A stretch of DNA of 64,000 nucleotides from Streptomyces sp. 846.5. GTDB taxonomy: Bacteria; Actinomycetota; Actinomycetes; Streptomycetales; Streptomycetaceae. Positions 54,146 through 63,468 of the stretch are shown piece by piece. Below the pieces are notes generated by a model that ran no database searches, was not told the origin of the DNA, and worked only from the letters and a program-made list of their open reading frames with translations. Position 1 is the stretch's first letter, and the number at the start of each line of letters is the position of its first letter. The stretch is taken from NCBI RefSeq assembly GCF_004365705.1, contig NZ_SOBN01000001.1:3830001-3894000 (forward strand). The letters run 5' to 3'. Position numbers and translations under genes: made by a program.

Positions 54146-54193
54146 TATCCCGCCGATCACCCTCATTCCTTCCTGGAAGGTCCACACCTCGTC

Positions 54194-54964
54194 ATGTCTG
54201 CGCCTCTTCGCCGGATCGCTCTGACCGCCCTCTGCGCCACAGCGGCCCTCGGCCTGACCGCCTGCTCCTCCAGCTCCACCTCCGCCTCCAGCGGCAGCAC
54301 CGCGGGCGCTGCGGCGGCATCGTCGGGCACGGCGGGAGCGGCTTCCGCGACGCCCGCCGGGGACTCCGCCGCCACGCCGTCCGCCTCCGCCCCGCCCACC
54401 GGGAAGAAGCTCAACTCCCTGCTGCTGCCTGCGTCGGCGCTGTCGAAGGGGTTCAGCATCGACTCCGCCGGCACGGTCAACACCGGCGACGGCTACAACC
54501 CGTCCGCCTCCCCCTCCACCGTGTCCGCCTCGAAGGCGTGCGATGCGATCCAGGGCACCAGCTGGATCAATTCCGCCGGCCTGAGCAGCCTCTCGTTCGC
54601 GCAGAACGACTACACCGACTCCGCGCAGGACCTCTTCGGCCAGGAGGTCGACGGCTACCAGGGCAACGACGCCAAGGCCGTGATGACCGCGCTGCGGAAG
54701 GTCTTCACCGAGTGCGCCAACGCCAAGATCAAGCAGAACGGCACGGCCTACAGCGCCCACACGACCCACAAGAGCCTCACCAGCCTCGGCGACGACGCGG
54801 TGGAGGCGGTCACCACCTCGCCCGAACTCGCCGGCGGCACCACGCTGATAGCCGTCCGGGTCGGCGACCTCGTCGTCACCACCATCTACAACGACCAGAA
54901 GAACACCGGCGGCGCCGACCTCGCCCTGACCCGGCGCCTGGTCACGAACGTCAGCGCCGGCTGA
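54194..54964 (+). CDS. Lipoprotein, PknH-sensor-like extracytoplasmic domain
   Basis: 256 residues. Lipobox LTAC (cysteine about residue 24) after a hydrophobic signal; Ser/Ala/Thr-rich linker to about residue 70. The C-terminal domain (LNSLLLPASALSKGFSID, and KACDAIQGTSWINSAGLSSL, two cysteines) resembles the extracellular PknH-type sensor domain. Function unknown. ATG 54194 has a weak ribosome binding site. A perfect 19-bp terminator covers its stop codon. Confidence 0.8.
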   Translation: MSAPLRRIALTALCATAALGLTACSSSSTSASSGSTAGAAAASSGTAGAASATPAGDSAATPSASAPPTGKKLNSLLLPASALSKGFSIDSAGTVNTGDGYNPSASPSTVSASKACDAIQGTSWINSAGLSSLSFAQNDYTDSAQDLFGQEVDGYQGNDAKAVMTALRKVFTECANAKIKQNGTAYSAHTTHKSLTSLGDDAVEAVTTSPELAGGTTLIAVRVGDLVVTTIYNDQKNTGGADLALTRRLVTNVSAG

Positions 54965-55008
54965 CCGGGCTCCGTGCCGCCCCCCGTGACGGCACGGAGC
55001 CCGGTCAG
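54961..55008. terminator. 19-bp terminator enclosing both stop codons
   Basis: CTGACCGGGCTCCGTGCCG (54961-54979) and CGGCACGGAGCCCGGTCAG (54990-55008) are perfect inverted repeats with a 10-base loop. The TGA of the lipoprotein (54962-54964) and the stop of the opposite gene (55005-55007) both lie inside the arms. Confidence 0.94.
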
Positions 55009-56024
55009 CCGACGATGGCGCTGATGTTCCGTACCGTGGCCAGGAGTTGACCCTTGAGCGTGGCGAACTCCTGCGCGTGCTTCCGGATGTCCTGCTGCTG
55101 GAGCCCGGTCTCGACCGAGGACCAGACGGTGACCAGCCTGGTCCGCGACTTGCAGGCGACGTCCGCCCGGGCCACGGCGATCTGTCGCGCCGACGGGGGG
55201 TTCCGCAGGCCGCCGCCGCTGGAGGCGGCCTGCGACTGGGTGGCTCCCTGGCCGGCCGCGGGCGACGCATCCACCGCGAACAGGGAGTTGTCCCTCATCG
55301 GGTCCAGTGGAGTCGGGTAGCGGTAGCCCTGGGCGGCCATGCAGGAGGACCACGCCCTGAACACGGCGACGACGCGCGGCGCGGTCAGCGAATCCGTGTA
55401 ACTGGCCTGGTCGACCTCCTGGACGAGGCCGGAGTCGCCGTACGTCCCGCCACCGGCGACGATCCTGCGCTTCATCTCGCCGACGCACCCGCCCGCCGGG
55501 ACCGGCTCCCCGGAAGTCTTCGCCGCGCCCCGGCCCAGCATGACCGCCGTCTCCGCGCTCGGCATGGCCTGCTCGGCCCGTGACAGCTGCGCCGCCGCCA
55601 GGTCCGTCGAGCCGTGGTCGACCATCCACAGGTAGCCGTCGGCCGCCTGATCCGCCGTCACCGGCCCGTAGCGGAAGGCGTTCTCCGCCACCGGGCCGGT
55701 CTGGGGCGTGGTGGGCACCGGGAAGGCGTACCCGAATCGCGCCATGCACTGCTGAAGCAGCAGATCCGTCGCCCTGAGCTGGGCGGCGCGTTGCGGCTGG
55801 GAGAGTTGATAGGCGTCGACGGGAAGTTCGAAGGCCGCCGCGGCACCACTCGGTGCTTCCGACGTGGCGGCAGGGGGCTGGGTGCCGGCGGATCCGGGCG
55901 GCTGGCTCGCCAGTGCGGCCGAACAGCCGGTGATCGACAGAAGCAGGATGGTCACGGCAGGGAGGGCGCGCAGTCGGGCGCGGGCGACGCCACGACCGCT
56001 GGGGCTCGGTTCCCGGTTGGGCAT
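55005..56024 (-). CDS. Lipoprotein with repeated C-M-x-x-x-G-Y motifs
   Basis: 339 residues. Lipobox LSITGC (cysteine about residue 34). Mature part has two related motifs, LQQCMARFGYAFPVP and WSSCMAAQGYRYPTP, plus a conserved DVACK cysteine near residue 290; pairs of cysteines probably form disulfides. Helical by composition. This pattern is common among Streptomyces secreted proteins of unknown function. ATG 56024 with GAAGGT about 9 bases upstream. Confidence 0.82.
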   Translation of the reverse strand: MPNREPSPSGRGVARARLRALPAVTILLLSITGCSAALASQPPGSAGTQPPAATSEAPSGAAAAFELPVDAYQLSQPQRAAQLRATDLLLQQCMARFGYAFPVPTTPQTGPVAENAFRYGPVTADQAADGYLWMVDHGSTDLAAAQLSRAEQAMPSAETAVMLGRGAAKTSGEPVPAGGCVGEMKRRIVAGGGTYGDSGLVQEVDQASYTDSLTAPRVVAVFRAWSSCMAAQGYRYPTPLDPMRDNSLFAVDASPAAGQGATQSQAASSGGGLRNPPSARQIAVARADVACKSRTRLVTVWSSVETGLQQQDIRKHAQEFATLKGQLLATVRNISAIVG

Positions 56025-56112
56025 GGTCGACCTTCGTCTGGTGTCGGAAGGCACGGGTGCCGCGCTCGGAATCACCGAGCGCGGCACCCGCACCGCTTCG
56101 GTCAGTCCGCGC

Positions 56113-56544
56113 TCAGCAGTTCCAGCCGAGGGAACCGAGGTAGCCCGACCCGACGTTGGGGGACGAGGTGTACGCGTACTGGTGGTGGACCGAACCGGTG
56201 CCGTAGTAGCCGGTGTAGAGGTCGGCCTGGCAGTTGACCTCGTTGTCGGCCGACTTCACGTGCCCCTGGACCGAGTCGCCGTTGATGTAGAACGTGGCGG
56301 GCTGGCCCGAGTAGTAGCCGTTCATCGCATGCCAGGTGCCGGTGAACCGGACGCAGGCACCGCTGTAGCTCGTCCCCTCGGTGAAGCTGATCTGGCCCGC
56401 CCCACCCGAGCTGTACGGGCACTGGATCCACGACCACGAGCCGTTCCACGGGTCGTTGGCCTGCGCCGGCGCGGCGACGGCCACGGTTCCGGCCAGGACG
56501 GCACCCACTGCTGCGACTCCTGCGAGCTTCCTGCGGAGGTTCAA
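56113..56544 (-). CDS. Small secreted protein of unknown function
   Basis: 143 residues. Signal peptide with VAAVGAVLAGTVAVAAPAQA, cleaved at about AQA-ND. The mature protein is about 114 residues, rich in Gly, Ser, Tyr and Trp with four cysteines (WIQCPYSS, GACVRF, VNCQAD, GWNC), probably two disulfides. The start is TTG 56544 because GAAGGAG lies 5 bases upstream; no ATG is near. Family not recognised. Confidence 0.85.
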   Translation of the reverse strand: MNLRRKLAGVAAVGAVLAGTVAVAAPAQANDPWNGSWSWIQCPYSSGGAGQISFTEGTSYSGACVRFTGTWHAMNGYYSGQPATFYINGDSVQGHVKSADNEVNCQADLYTGYYGTGSVHHQYAYTSSPNVGSGYLGSLGWNC

Positions 56545-56699
56545 TGCTGCTCCTTCGACAAGGCACTGAGGCGGGACCCGCGATACCGGACCCCGGCCCG
56601 AACAAGAACCATCTTTGGCCTGGTCAGCCGCCCGCTCCATGACGTTGAGTTGACGTTCACCTGTCGCTTCGGGCAGGCGTTCCCGGTGCAATCGGCTCT

Positions 56700-56987
56700 C
56701 TAGACGGGGGTGCGTTCGGGCATCGGGATCTCGCGGCCGTCCAGGAGCAGGGTGCAGGTCAGCGAGCGGGTGGCGTGGCGGAGGTGATCCAGGCGGAGTT
56801 CGAAGGGCTGCGGGGGGTCGTCGGGCAGTTCGCCGCTGAGGACGGTGGCGTCGGCGCCGCGCTGATGGCGGTAGCCGACCTCCTTGCCGTCGACGAGCAG
56901 GGTGACCACCGGGGTGTGCCCGGTGCGTGCCTCGACGGTGATCGAGTGCCCGGCGTGGTCGAGGTGGAATCGGTGCGGGCGGGTCAT
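56700..56987 (-). CDS. Small conserved protein of unknown function
   Basis: 95 residues, soluble, probably beta-rich. HRFHLDHAGHSITVEARTGH and VTLLVDGKEVGYRH, then ELRLDHLRHATRSLTCTLLL. ATG 56987 with GGAGG 6 bases upstream. It lies alone before the TetR gene. Function not recognised. Confidence 0.78.
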   Translation of the reverse strand: MTRPHRFHLDHAGHSITVEARTGHTPVVTLLVDGKEVGYRHQRGADATVLSGELPDDPPQPFELRLDHLRHATRSLTCTLLLDGREIPMPERTPV

Positions 56988-57067
56988 GGCAGCCTCCGGA
57001 GCCGGCCCCCCACCTGTGACGTACCTATCGCGTACGTATCACGCTACGCCGAACCGTCATCGGGGGC

Positions 57068-57739
57068 TCAGGCGCGCACCGGGGCGGCGAGTTCGTGCAT
57101 GGCGGTGTCCAGCTGGGCCCGGGTGAGGGTCGGCGCGGGGAGGGGGCGGGCGCCCTCGGCGCGGAAGCCGTCCAGCAGCAGCGCGAGGTAGCGGCGCCAG
57201 GCGTCGGGCGCCGCCGCGGAGAGCGCGGGTACGGCGCCGCACAGGGCGCCCAGGCTGACCAGCAGGTCCTCCGGGGTGACGTCGGTGCGCATGCTGCCCT
57301 GCCGCTGGGCCCGGTGGACCAGAAGGGTGACCGTCTCCAGGTTGTGCTGCTTCAGCGCGTCCAGTGTCGGTATGCCGCGGATTCCGGTGGTGAGCAGGTC
57401 CTTGGCGCCGTGGTCGGTGACCAGCAGCGCACAGATCTCCTCCTCCAGGGCGGTCAGGCCGGCCCAGGCGTCCTCGGCCTCGCGCGCCTGTTCGCTGGCG
57501 CGCAGCACCGTGGCGAGGCCGTCGTGGAAGACCGCCTCGATCAGGGCCTGCCGGGTGGTGAAGCGCCGGTAGAGGGTGGCGTTGCCGACGCCGGCCCGGC
57601 GGGCGATCTCGTCCAGCGGGGCGTCCAGCCCCTGGGCGGCGAAGACCTCGCGAGCCGCGGCGATCACCGCCTCCCGGTTGCGCCGGGCGTCCGCCCGCAG
57701 CGGCGGGGTGTCCGTGGGGCGAGCGTGGCTGACGTGCAT
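57068..57739 (-). CDS. TetR-family transcriptional regulator
   Basis: 223 residues. DNA-binding helix-turn-helix at residues 20-66: NREAVIAAAREVFAAQGLDA and DEIARRAGVGNATLYRRFTT. C-terminal ligand domain without recognisable ligand residues. It is divergent from the qcrB-like gene and may control it. GGATAAC and GGGTAAC, separated by one base (57747-57761), lie just before its start and could be its operator. Confidence 0.93.
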   Translation of the reverse strand: MHVSHARPTDTPPLRADARRNREAVIAAAREVFAAQGLDAPLDEIARRAGVGNATLYRRFTTRQALIEAVFHDGLATVLRASEQAREAEDAWAGLTALEEEICALLVTDHGAKDLLTTGIRGIPTLDALKQHNLETVTLLVHRAQRQGSMRTDVTPEDLLVSLGALCGAVPALSAAAPDAWRRYLALLLDGFRAEGARPLPAPTLTRAQLDTAMHELAAPVRA

Positions 57740-57841
57740 GGCAGTAGGATAACAGGGTAACCGGGGACACCTGTCCGGTTGCTGCTACGATCTCTTTCGG
57801 GAAGTGGGGAGCTGACCCCACTTGATCGCAGGGGGTGCTCC

Positions 57842-59557
57842 ATGTCGCAGCAGGAGTCACAGCGGGAGGCACAACAGGAGTCGCAGCAGGAGGCGGAACC
57901 GGAGGAGGGCCCGGCGGTCGCGGCCGCGGACTGGGTCGACGGCCGGCTCGGCCTCTACGCGATGGCCAAGGCCAACCTGCGCAAGCTGTTCCCGGACCAC
58001 TGGTCGTTCATGCTCGGCGAGATCTGCCTCTACAGCTTCATCATCATCATTCTCACCGGCATCTATCTGACCCTGTTCTTCCGGCCCAGCATGGGCGAGG
58101 TCGTCTACCACGGCAGCTACACCCCGCTGGACGGCATCCGGATGTCGGAGGCCTACAAGTCCACCCTGGACATCAGCTTCGACGTCCGCGGCGGCCTGCT
58201 GATCCGCCAGATCCACCACTGGGCCGCCATCGTCTTCGTCGCCGGGATGACGGTGCACATGATGCGCGTCTTCTTCACCGGCGCGTTCCGCAAGCCCCGC
58301 GAGATCAACTGGCTGTTCGGCTTCACCCTGCTGGTGCTCGGCCTCTTCGACGGACTGCTGGGCTACTCACTCCCGGACGACCTGCTGTCCGGCACCGGCA
58401 TCCGCTTCGTCGAGGGCGCGGTGCTGGCGACGCCGGTGGTCGGCACGTACATCGCCATGTTCCTCTTCGGCGGGCAGTTCCCCGGGAGCGACATCATCCC
58501 GCGCTTCTTCACCATCCATGTGCTGCTGATCCCGGGCGTCATGGTGGCTCTGCTGACGGCCCATCTGATCCTGGTCTTCTACCACAAGCACACCCAGTTC
58601 GCGGGCCCCGGCCGCAGCGAGAAGAACGTGGTCGGCGCCCCGCTGTTCCCGGTCTACGTCGCCAAGGCCGGCGGCTTCTTCTTCCTGGTCTTCGGGGTGA
58701 CCGCGGTGGTGGCCGCCGTCGCCACGGTCAACCCGATCTGGGCCTACGGCCCCTACCGACCCGACCAGGTGTCCACCGACGCCCAGCCGGACTGGTACCT
58801 GGGCATGGCCGAGGGGCTGATCCGGATCATGCCCGGCTGGGAGATCAGAGGCTGGGGCCACACCCTGGAAATGGGCATCCTGGTCCCGCTGACGCTGTTC
58901 CCGCTGGTGCTGGTGTCCATAGCGGTCTACCCGTTCCTGGAGAGCTGGATCACCCGCGACAGACGCGAGCACCACATCCTGGACCGCCCGCGCAACGCCC
59001 CGGTCCGGACCGGGGTCGGCGTCGCCTGGATCGCCGAGTACCTGCTGCTGCTCGCCGCCGGCGGCAACGACCTGTTCGCCCTGCGCTTCGGCATCTCCGT
59101 CAACGCCATCACCTGGGCCTGCCGGATCGGCTTCTTCGTGGTGCCGGTGGCGGCGTTCACCATCACCAAGCGCTGGTGCATCGGCCTGCAGCGGATCGAC
59201 CGGGAGAAGGTGCTGCACGGGCGCGAGACCGGCACCATCAAGCGCCTGCCGCACGGTGAGTTCGTCGAGGTCCACGAGCCGCTCCCGGCCGCGCGGCTGC
59301 ATGTGCTCACCGCACACGAGCAGTACCGGCCGGTGGAGCTGCCACCAGCAGTGGACCCCAACGGCGTACGCCGCACGGTGCACCCGGCGGAACGGCTCCG
59401 GGCGCTGCTCTCCCGCAGCTGGTACGGCGAGGCAGCCCAGATACCCAAGGCGACTCCTCAGGAGGCGAACGGCCATGGCACTGACGAGGCACCGCCACGG
59501 CAGGACCCGGCAGCTCTCGGAGAGCAGCCATCTCCTGCTCACCGCGTACTCCCCTGA
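57842..59557 (+). CDS. Stand-alone cytochrome b subunit (QcrB-like)
   Basis: 571 residues. N-terminal Gln/Glu-rich repeats (residues 2-20) precede a complete cytochrome b: haem histidines in RQIHHWAAIVFVAGMTVHMM (125/126, 139) and FFTIHVLLIPGVMVALLTAH (226, 241), and the quinol-site PDW (QPDWYLG). About eight helices then a hydrophilic tail. The normal QcrB is encoded with qcrC and qcrA; neither is near here, so this is a second paralogue. ATG 57842 with AGGGGGT 8 bases upstream. It is divergent from TetR. Confidence 0.9.
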   Translation: MSQQESQREAQQESQQEAEPEEGPAVAAADWVDGRLGLYAMAKANLRKLFPDHWSFMLGEICLYSFIIIILTGIYLTLFFRPSMGEVVYHGSYTPLDGIRMSEAYKSTLDISFDVRGGLLIRQIHHWAAIVFVAGMTVHMMRVFFTGAFRKPREINWLFGFTLLVLGLFDGLLGYSLPDDLLSGTGIRFVEGAVLATPVVGTYIAMFLFGGQFPGSDIIPRFFTIHVLLIPGVMVALLTAHLILVFYHKHTQFAGPGRSEKNVVGAPLFPVYVAKAGGFFFLVFGVTAVVAAVATVNPIWAYGPYRPDQVSTDAQPDWYLGMAEGLIRIMPGWEIRGWGHTLEMGILVPLTLFPLVLVSIAVYPFLESWITRDRREHHILDRPRNAPVRTGVGVAWIAEYLLLLAAGGNDLFALRFGISVNAITWACRIGFFVVPVAAFTITKRWCIGLQRIDREKVLHGRETGTIKRLPHGEFVEVHEPLPAARLHVLTAHEQYRPVELPPAVDPNGVRRTVHPAERLRALLSRSWYGEAAQIPKATPQEANGHGTDEAPPRQDPAALGEQPSPAHRVLP

Positions 59558-59933
59558 CGGGAGCTCATCCAGCGTGGTGTGCAAGGTGGTTGCCGACGGC
59601 GACGCCCTGGGGGTGCTGCTGCCGGCGGACTCGCCGGTCGCCGTCCGGATCCGGCGCCGCCCCGGCGTCCTGGTCGCCCCCTGCGACGCCCACGGCGTCC
59701 GCACCGGCGGCCAGTCCCCGGCCAGGGCCGCGCTGGGCACCGCCGACCTCGGCGCCCAGTACCGCGCCGCCCTGATGAACAAGTACGGCCTCACCACCGC
59801 CCTCGCCCTGGCCCTGGCCCGCCTCGCCCACGGCCTGACCGCCAGCACCCCCGTCCGGCTCACCCCGGCCGGCAGCACCTGGCCCCTGCTCTGCCCGGAC
59901 TGGCGCCCGACCGCGACCTACAGTCCCAACTGA
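59475..59933 (+). CDS. PPOX-class (F420/FMN) flavin-reductase-like protein
   Basis: 152 residues. Residues 18-110 follow the pattern of the PPOX class F420-dependent family (TIGR03666 type): LLLTAYSPDGSSSSVVCKVV, ADGDALGVLLPADSPVAVRI, RRRPGVLVAPCDAHGVRTG and NKYGL. The family binds F420 or FMN; substrate unknown. ATG 59475 has AGGAGG 8 bases upstream and lies inside the 3' end of the cytochrome b gene (83-base overlap), so translation is probably coupled. Confidence 0.82.
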   Translation: MALTRHRHGRTRQLSESSHLLLTAYSPDGSSSSVVCKVVADGDALGVLLPADSPVAVRIRRRPGVLVAPCDAHGVRTGGQSPARAALGTADLGAQYRAALMNKYGLTTALALALARLAHGLTASTPVRLTPAGSTWPLLCPDWRPTATYSPN

Positions 59934-59940
59934 TGGAGGG

Positions 59941-62676
59941 TCAGCTGAAGTAGCCCTCAAGATCGGCAACGACACCGACCTGACCAGCGTAGTTGTGGAG
60001 ATGGAAGCCACCGGGGTCACCGTTGGAGTCGAGGTAGACCGGTACCGCAGCGAGGACCGGGCGGGTCTCCCCGGCGGTGAGGTCGAGATTGCTGGTGGCG
60101 GGTAGCGCGCCACCGCCGAAAGCGCTCAGCCAGGTGGCGGTGGTGGGGCTGACGCCAGTGACGTTCACCAGCATGGAAGCACCGGCGGAGTTCATGTCCG
60201 CGCCGACGAAGACGGTGTCATTCGCGTGGAGCGGACCGATGCTGCCCTTCTCCCGGGTGTCCAGGAGTCGGGTGGGCGTCACCGGGACGAAGGGGTTGCC
60301 GCTGCTGGTGCTGTAGTAGCCCTGAAGGTCGGCGACCAGGGAGACACTTCCGGACGCGTTGTACAGGCTGACGTAGCCGCCCGCGCAGACAGGGACGGCG
60401 ACCAGGTTCGACGTGGTCTGCCCCTTGCGGAAGTTCAGGTCGGACGCGGTGCTGGGCGGGGTTGCGGCGGTGCCGCAGTACGCCGTCACATAGCCGCCGA
60501 CGGTCGCGCCGGTCTCGGTGACGTTGAGGTTCGCCGCCGTGGCGTTGGCGGGCAGGGCAGGGAGCTTGAACGCGACAGTGCGGCCGGCGGCGACGGTTCC
60601 CTTCCTGGCGCCGATGCCACTGCGGGTGTCCAGGACGCGGGTGGGTGTCGCGGCCGCATAGTCCGACTTCAACGCACTGCCGTCGCTGCTGGTGGTGTAG
60701 TAGCCCTGCACGTCCGCGACCAGGTCCACCCGACCGGCGTCGTTGTAGAGGTCGACATAGCCGTCAGCGCCCACCGGCACCGTCACCAGGTTCGGGTTCA
60801 CCTGTCCGGCAAGGAAGTTGAGATTGGAGGCGACGGGGCGCGAAGTCCCGTCGGGGTAGGCGGTGACGTATCCACCGGAGGTGGCGTTCACATCGGTGAG
60901 GTTCATGGTCACCGCCGCGGTCCCGGTGGCTGGGATACCGTTCGCGCCTGCGACCTTCAGTTTCAGCACACCGCCGGGCCCCACCTGCTGCTGGGCTGCG
61001 CCGATTCCGTGCCGAGTGTCCAGGATCCGCACCGGGCTGACCGGGACGAAGGCGGTTCCTGCGGTCACCTGGATCTGAGTGTTGGCAGTGCTGGTGTTCC
61101 CGTTGTTGACCGTGTCCGTGACGTCGTAGGTGCCGGGCTGGGCGTAGGTGTGGGAGAAGCTGCCCGAAGCCGAGGTCGCGGTCTGCGTGGTGCCGTCACC
61201 AAAGTCGATGATGTCGCTGACGACGGGCCAGGAACTGGTGGTCGTGTAGTGGAACGAGACCGTGTCCGGGAGGTCCACCTGCCTGCTCGAGGTCAGCGCC
61301 GCGCTCAGGCGCACGGTGGCGACCTGGACGTAGAACTTGTCCGTCCAGGTCCGGCCGTCCGCAGCCTTGGCCGTCACGGTCAGCGGGAACCCCCTGAGGT
61401 CCGATCCCGTGGTGTAGTCGTGCGTTGCGGACGTCGCCGCCGAGAAGGCGGTCGCCGGGCTGCCGTCGCCGAAGTCGAAGCTGTAGAGCAGTTGGTCATT
61501 CCACGGGTTGTACAGGCTGGAGACTGTCACCGTGGGCCGGTACGGAGCGATGTTCCCCACCTGGTAGAAGCCTCTGAGGCTGAAGTACAGCGGGTCCTGG
61601 AACTGGTAGGCGCCGCGGTCGTAGCCGCCGGTTCCGGTACCGGTGCTGGGGACGAGGGGATCCTCGATCCGCACGTGGCCCTGGATGTCGGTGGCGAGCT
61701 CGCCGGGGGCGTTGGCGTCGGCCGAGTTGATCAGCAGCGAGTGCTCCGCCGGTCCGGCGAGCCCGCTGAAGGATCCGTCGGTCTGGTCGAGGTCGTGCCC
61801 ACCCTGCCCGGTGGCCGCCGCGAAGGCGTCGGCGGTGCTGTACTCGGTGCCCGCCCAGCTGTAGTCGACGCCCCCGGCCGGAGGGTTGACCGCGTTGTAG
61901 TCGGCGATGACACCCGCCGCGGCCGAGGAGGCGTCCACATTGATCTGGGCCGGACCGTGGAGCGGGTCGCAGGCGGTGGTGCTCCCGCTGATCACGGTGT
62001 TCTCGATGCTCCCGGAGGAGCCGTCGGCGAGGCTGACGGCCTCGCCGCACGGCGAGAAGACGGTGTCGCCCGCCATGACGATCCCCGTCGTGCCGGTCGC
62101 CGAGACCCCGCCCTGCTTCGTCGTCACGACGTGGGTGTCGGCCAACGTGACGTGCTGTGCCCCTGATCCGACAGTCACGCCCCAGCCGGCGGTGGCACCG
62201 ATCCGCATCCTGGAGAAGGAGATGTCCGCCGAGGCTCCGTCAACGGCCACCGCGGCCGAGGCGGCGCCGCCCGCGACGAACCCGTTCAGATCGATGTCGT
62301 GCACCCCGACGAAGTCCATCGCCGGGCTGGTGCCGCCCTGAATGGCAGGGAAGCCGTACTCTGTCGGCGCGCCGACGCCGGTGAAGGTGATCGGGGCATC
62401 GGCGGTGCCCGAGTTCGTGAAGGTCACCGGCTGATAGGTCCCGTAGCTGACGTTCACCGTGTCGCCGGCCGTCGCCGCGGCCGCGGCAGCCTGGATCTGG
62501 CAGAAGGGCACGGACTGGCTGCCGGGGCCGGTGTCGCTGCAGCCGGCCGCAGCGACATTGACGTACAGCGCCGTGGGATCGGCGGCATGTGCCGAGCCGG
62601 TTCCGAGGCCGCTCGCCAAAACCGCGAGTGAGGCCAGCACGGTCGTGGATATGAGTGGAGAGCGTCGACGCCGCAT
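59941..62676 (-). CDS. Secreted surface protein: beta-helix, PKD-like and three C-terminal repeats
   Basis: 911 residues. Signal peptide with LASLAVLASGLGTGSAHA. Residues 33-360 form a right-handed beta-helix (YGTYQPVTFTNSGTADAPIT, and repeated short turns). Residues 370-545 have two PKD-like domains (FDFGDGSPATAF; IDFGDGTTQTAT). Residues 550-911 are three copies of a repeat with VRILDTRHGIGA, then ASNLNF, VPV and LVADVQGYY. The protein is probably surface-exposed and adhesive. It ends seven bases after the PPOX gene on the opposite strand. Weak ribosome binding site at ATG 62676. Confidence 0.88.
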   Translation of the reverse strand: MRRRRSPLISTTVLASLAVLASGLGTGSAHAADPTALYVNVAAAGCSDTGPGSQSVPFCQIQAAAAAATAGDTVNVSYGTYQPVTFTNSGTADAPITFTGVGAPTEYGFPAIQGGTSPAMDFVGVHDIDLNGFVAGGAASAAVAVDGASADISFSRMRIGATAGWGVTVGSGAQHVTLADTHVVTTKQGGVSATGTTGIVMAGDTVFSPCGEAVSLADGSSGSIENTVISGSTTACDPLHGPAQINVDASSAAAGVIADYNAVNPPAGGVDYSWAGTEYSTADAFAAATGQGGHDLDQTDGSFSGLAGPAEHSLLINSADANAPGELATDIQGHVRIEDPLVPSTGTGTGGYDRGAYQFQDPLYFSLRGFYQVGNIAPYRPTVTVSSLYNPWNDQLLYSFDFGDGSPATAFSAATSATHDYTTGSDLRGFPLTVTAKAADGRTWTDKFYVQVATVRLSAALTSSRQVDLPDTVSFHYTTTSSWPVVSDIIDFGDGTTQTATSASGSFSHTYAQPGTYDVTDTVNNGNTSTANTQIQVTAGTAFVPVSPVRILDTRHGIGAAQQQVGPGGVLKLKVAGANGIPATGTAAVTMNLTDVNATSGGYVTAYPDGTSRPVASNLNFLAGQVNPNLVTVPVGADGYVDLYNDAGRVDLVADVQGYYTTSSDGSALKSDYAAATPTRVLDTRSGIGARKGTVAAGRTVAFKLPALPANATAANLNVTETGATVGGYVTAYCGTAATPPSTASDLNFRKGQTTSNLVAVPVCAGGYVSLYNASGSVSLVADLQGYYSTSSGNPFVPVTPTRLLDTREKGSIGPLHANDTVFVGADMNSAGASMLVNVTGVSPTTATWLSAFGGGALPATSNLDLTAGETRPVLAAVPVYLDSNGDPGGFHLHNYAGQVGVVADLEGYFS

Positions 62677-62763
62677 GCTTCTTGTCTTTTCAGTCAGCGC
62701 TGACCAGGCCTGTTACCGGCAGCGCCGCCAAGAGTAAGCGTCGGGGAATCCACCTCGGCAGGC

Positions 62764-62798
62764 GGGGTTCGGTGCGGACCCTGTCCGCACCGAACCCC
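62764..62798 (-). terminator. Terminator after the YbjN gene
   Basis: Perfect 16-bp stem (62764-62779 with 62783-62798) and a CCT loop, 23 bases beyond the stop of the YbjN-domain gene. Confidence 0.92.
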
Positions 62799-62821
62799 GG
62801 GAATCCCGCCCGCCGCAGCGG

Positions 62822-63400
62822 TCAGCTCTCGGCCGGGCCGTCCTCGGTGCCGTTGTTCTCGGCGTCGCCCTCGACCGTGCCGTCGGCGTCCTCGTCCTTG
62901 TCGACGTCGGTGGCGAGGCCGAGGCGCTCGACGAGCCACTGGTCGAAGCCGACTGCGGCCTGGGTCCAGTTGGCCGTCATCGCCACGAAGTAGTTGATGT
63001 TGACGCCCATGCCGACGATCATCTGCGACTCGCCGATGACCCGGACCACGCCGTCGTCGTGGACGTGGGTGTAGACCTTCGGCCAGAGGGTCTCCCGGTT
63101 CCACTCGTCCAGGGCCTCCAGCAGCTCGGCCTTCTTCTCGATCGGGTGGGGCCGGTCGTAAAAGGCGCGGACGGCGAAGAGCTCCTTCTGCTCGCCGCGG
63201 AACATGTAGTAGACGCGGAAGCCCTCCCAGGGGGCGAGCAGGTCGCCCTCCTCGTCCACGGCGTGCTTCAGCTCCATCTGGTCCAGCAGCTGGGTGACCA
63301 GCTCCTGGTTGGGCACGACGACCGGCGGCGGCCCGTCCTGGCCCGACGGCTGCGGCTGCGGCACCCCGAAGGAGGGGATGGAAGACGGGTCGATGCTCAT
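62822..63400 (-). CDS. YbjN-domain protein
   Basis: 192 residues. LVTQLLDQMELKHAVDEEGD and GFRVYYMFRGEQKELFAVRA match the YbjN family; the fold resembles type III secretion chaperones. Proline/glutamine-rich N-terminus and an acidic tail (DKDEDADGTVEGDAEN). Its role in actinobacteria is not known. ATG 63400 has no clear ribosome binding site. Downstream of clpB on the same strand. Confidence 0.9.
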   Translation of the reverse strand: MSIDPSSIPSFGVPQPQPSGQDGPPPVVVPNQELVTQLLDQMELKHAVDEEGDLLAPWEGFRVYYMFRGEQKELFAVRAFYDRPHPIEKKAELLEALDEWNRETLWPKVYTHVHDDGVVRVIGESQMIVGMGVNINYFVAMTANWTQAAVGFDQWLVERLGLATDVDKDEDADGTVEGDAENNGTEDGPAES

Positions 63401-63468
63401 AACTTGGCCGGGTTCCCTTCGAATGAACTTACCGACCCCATCCTGCCTCATCCCGGGGGCCCGGCGAA

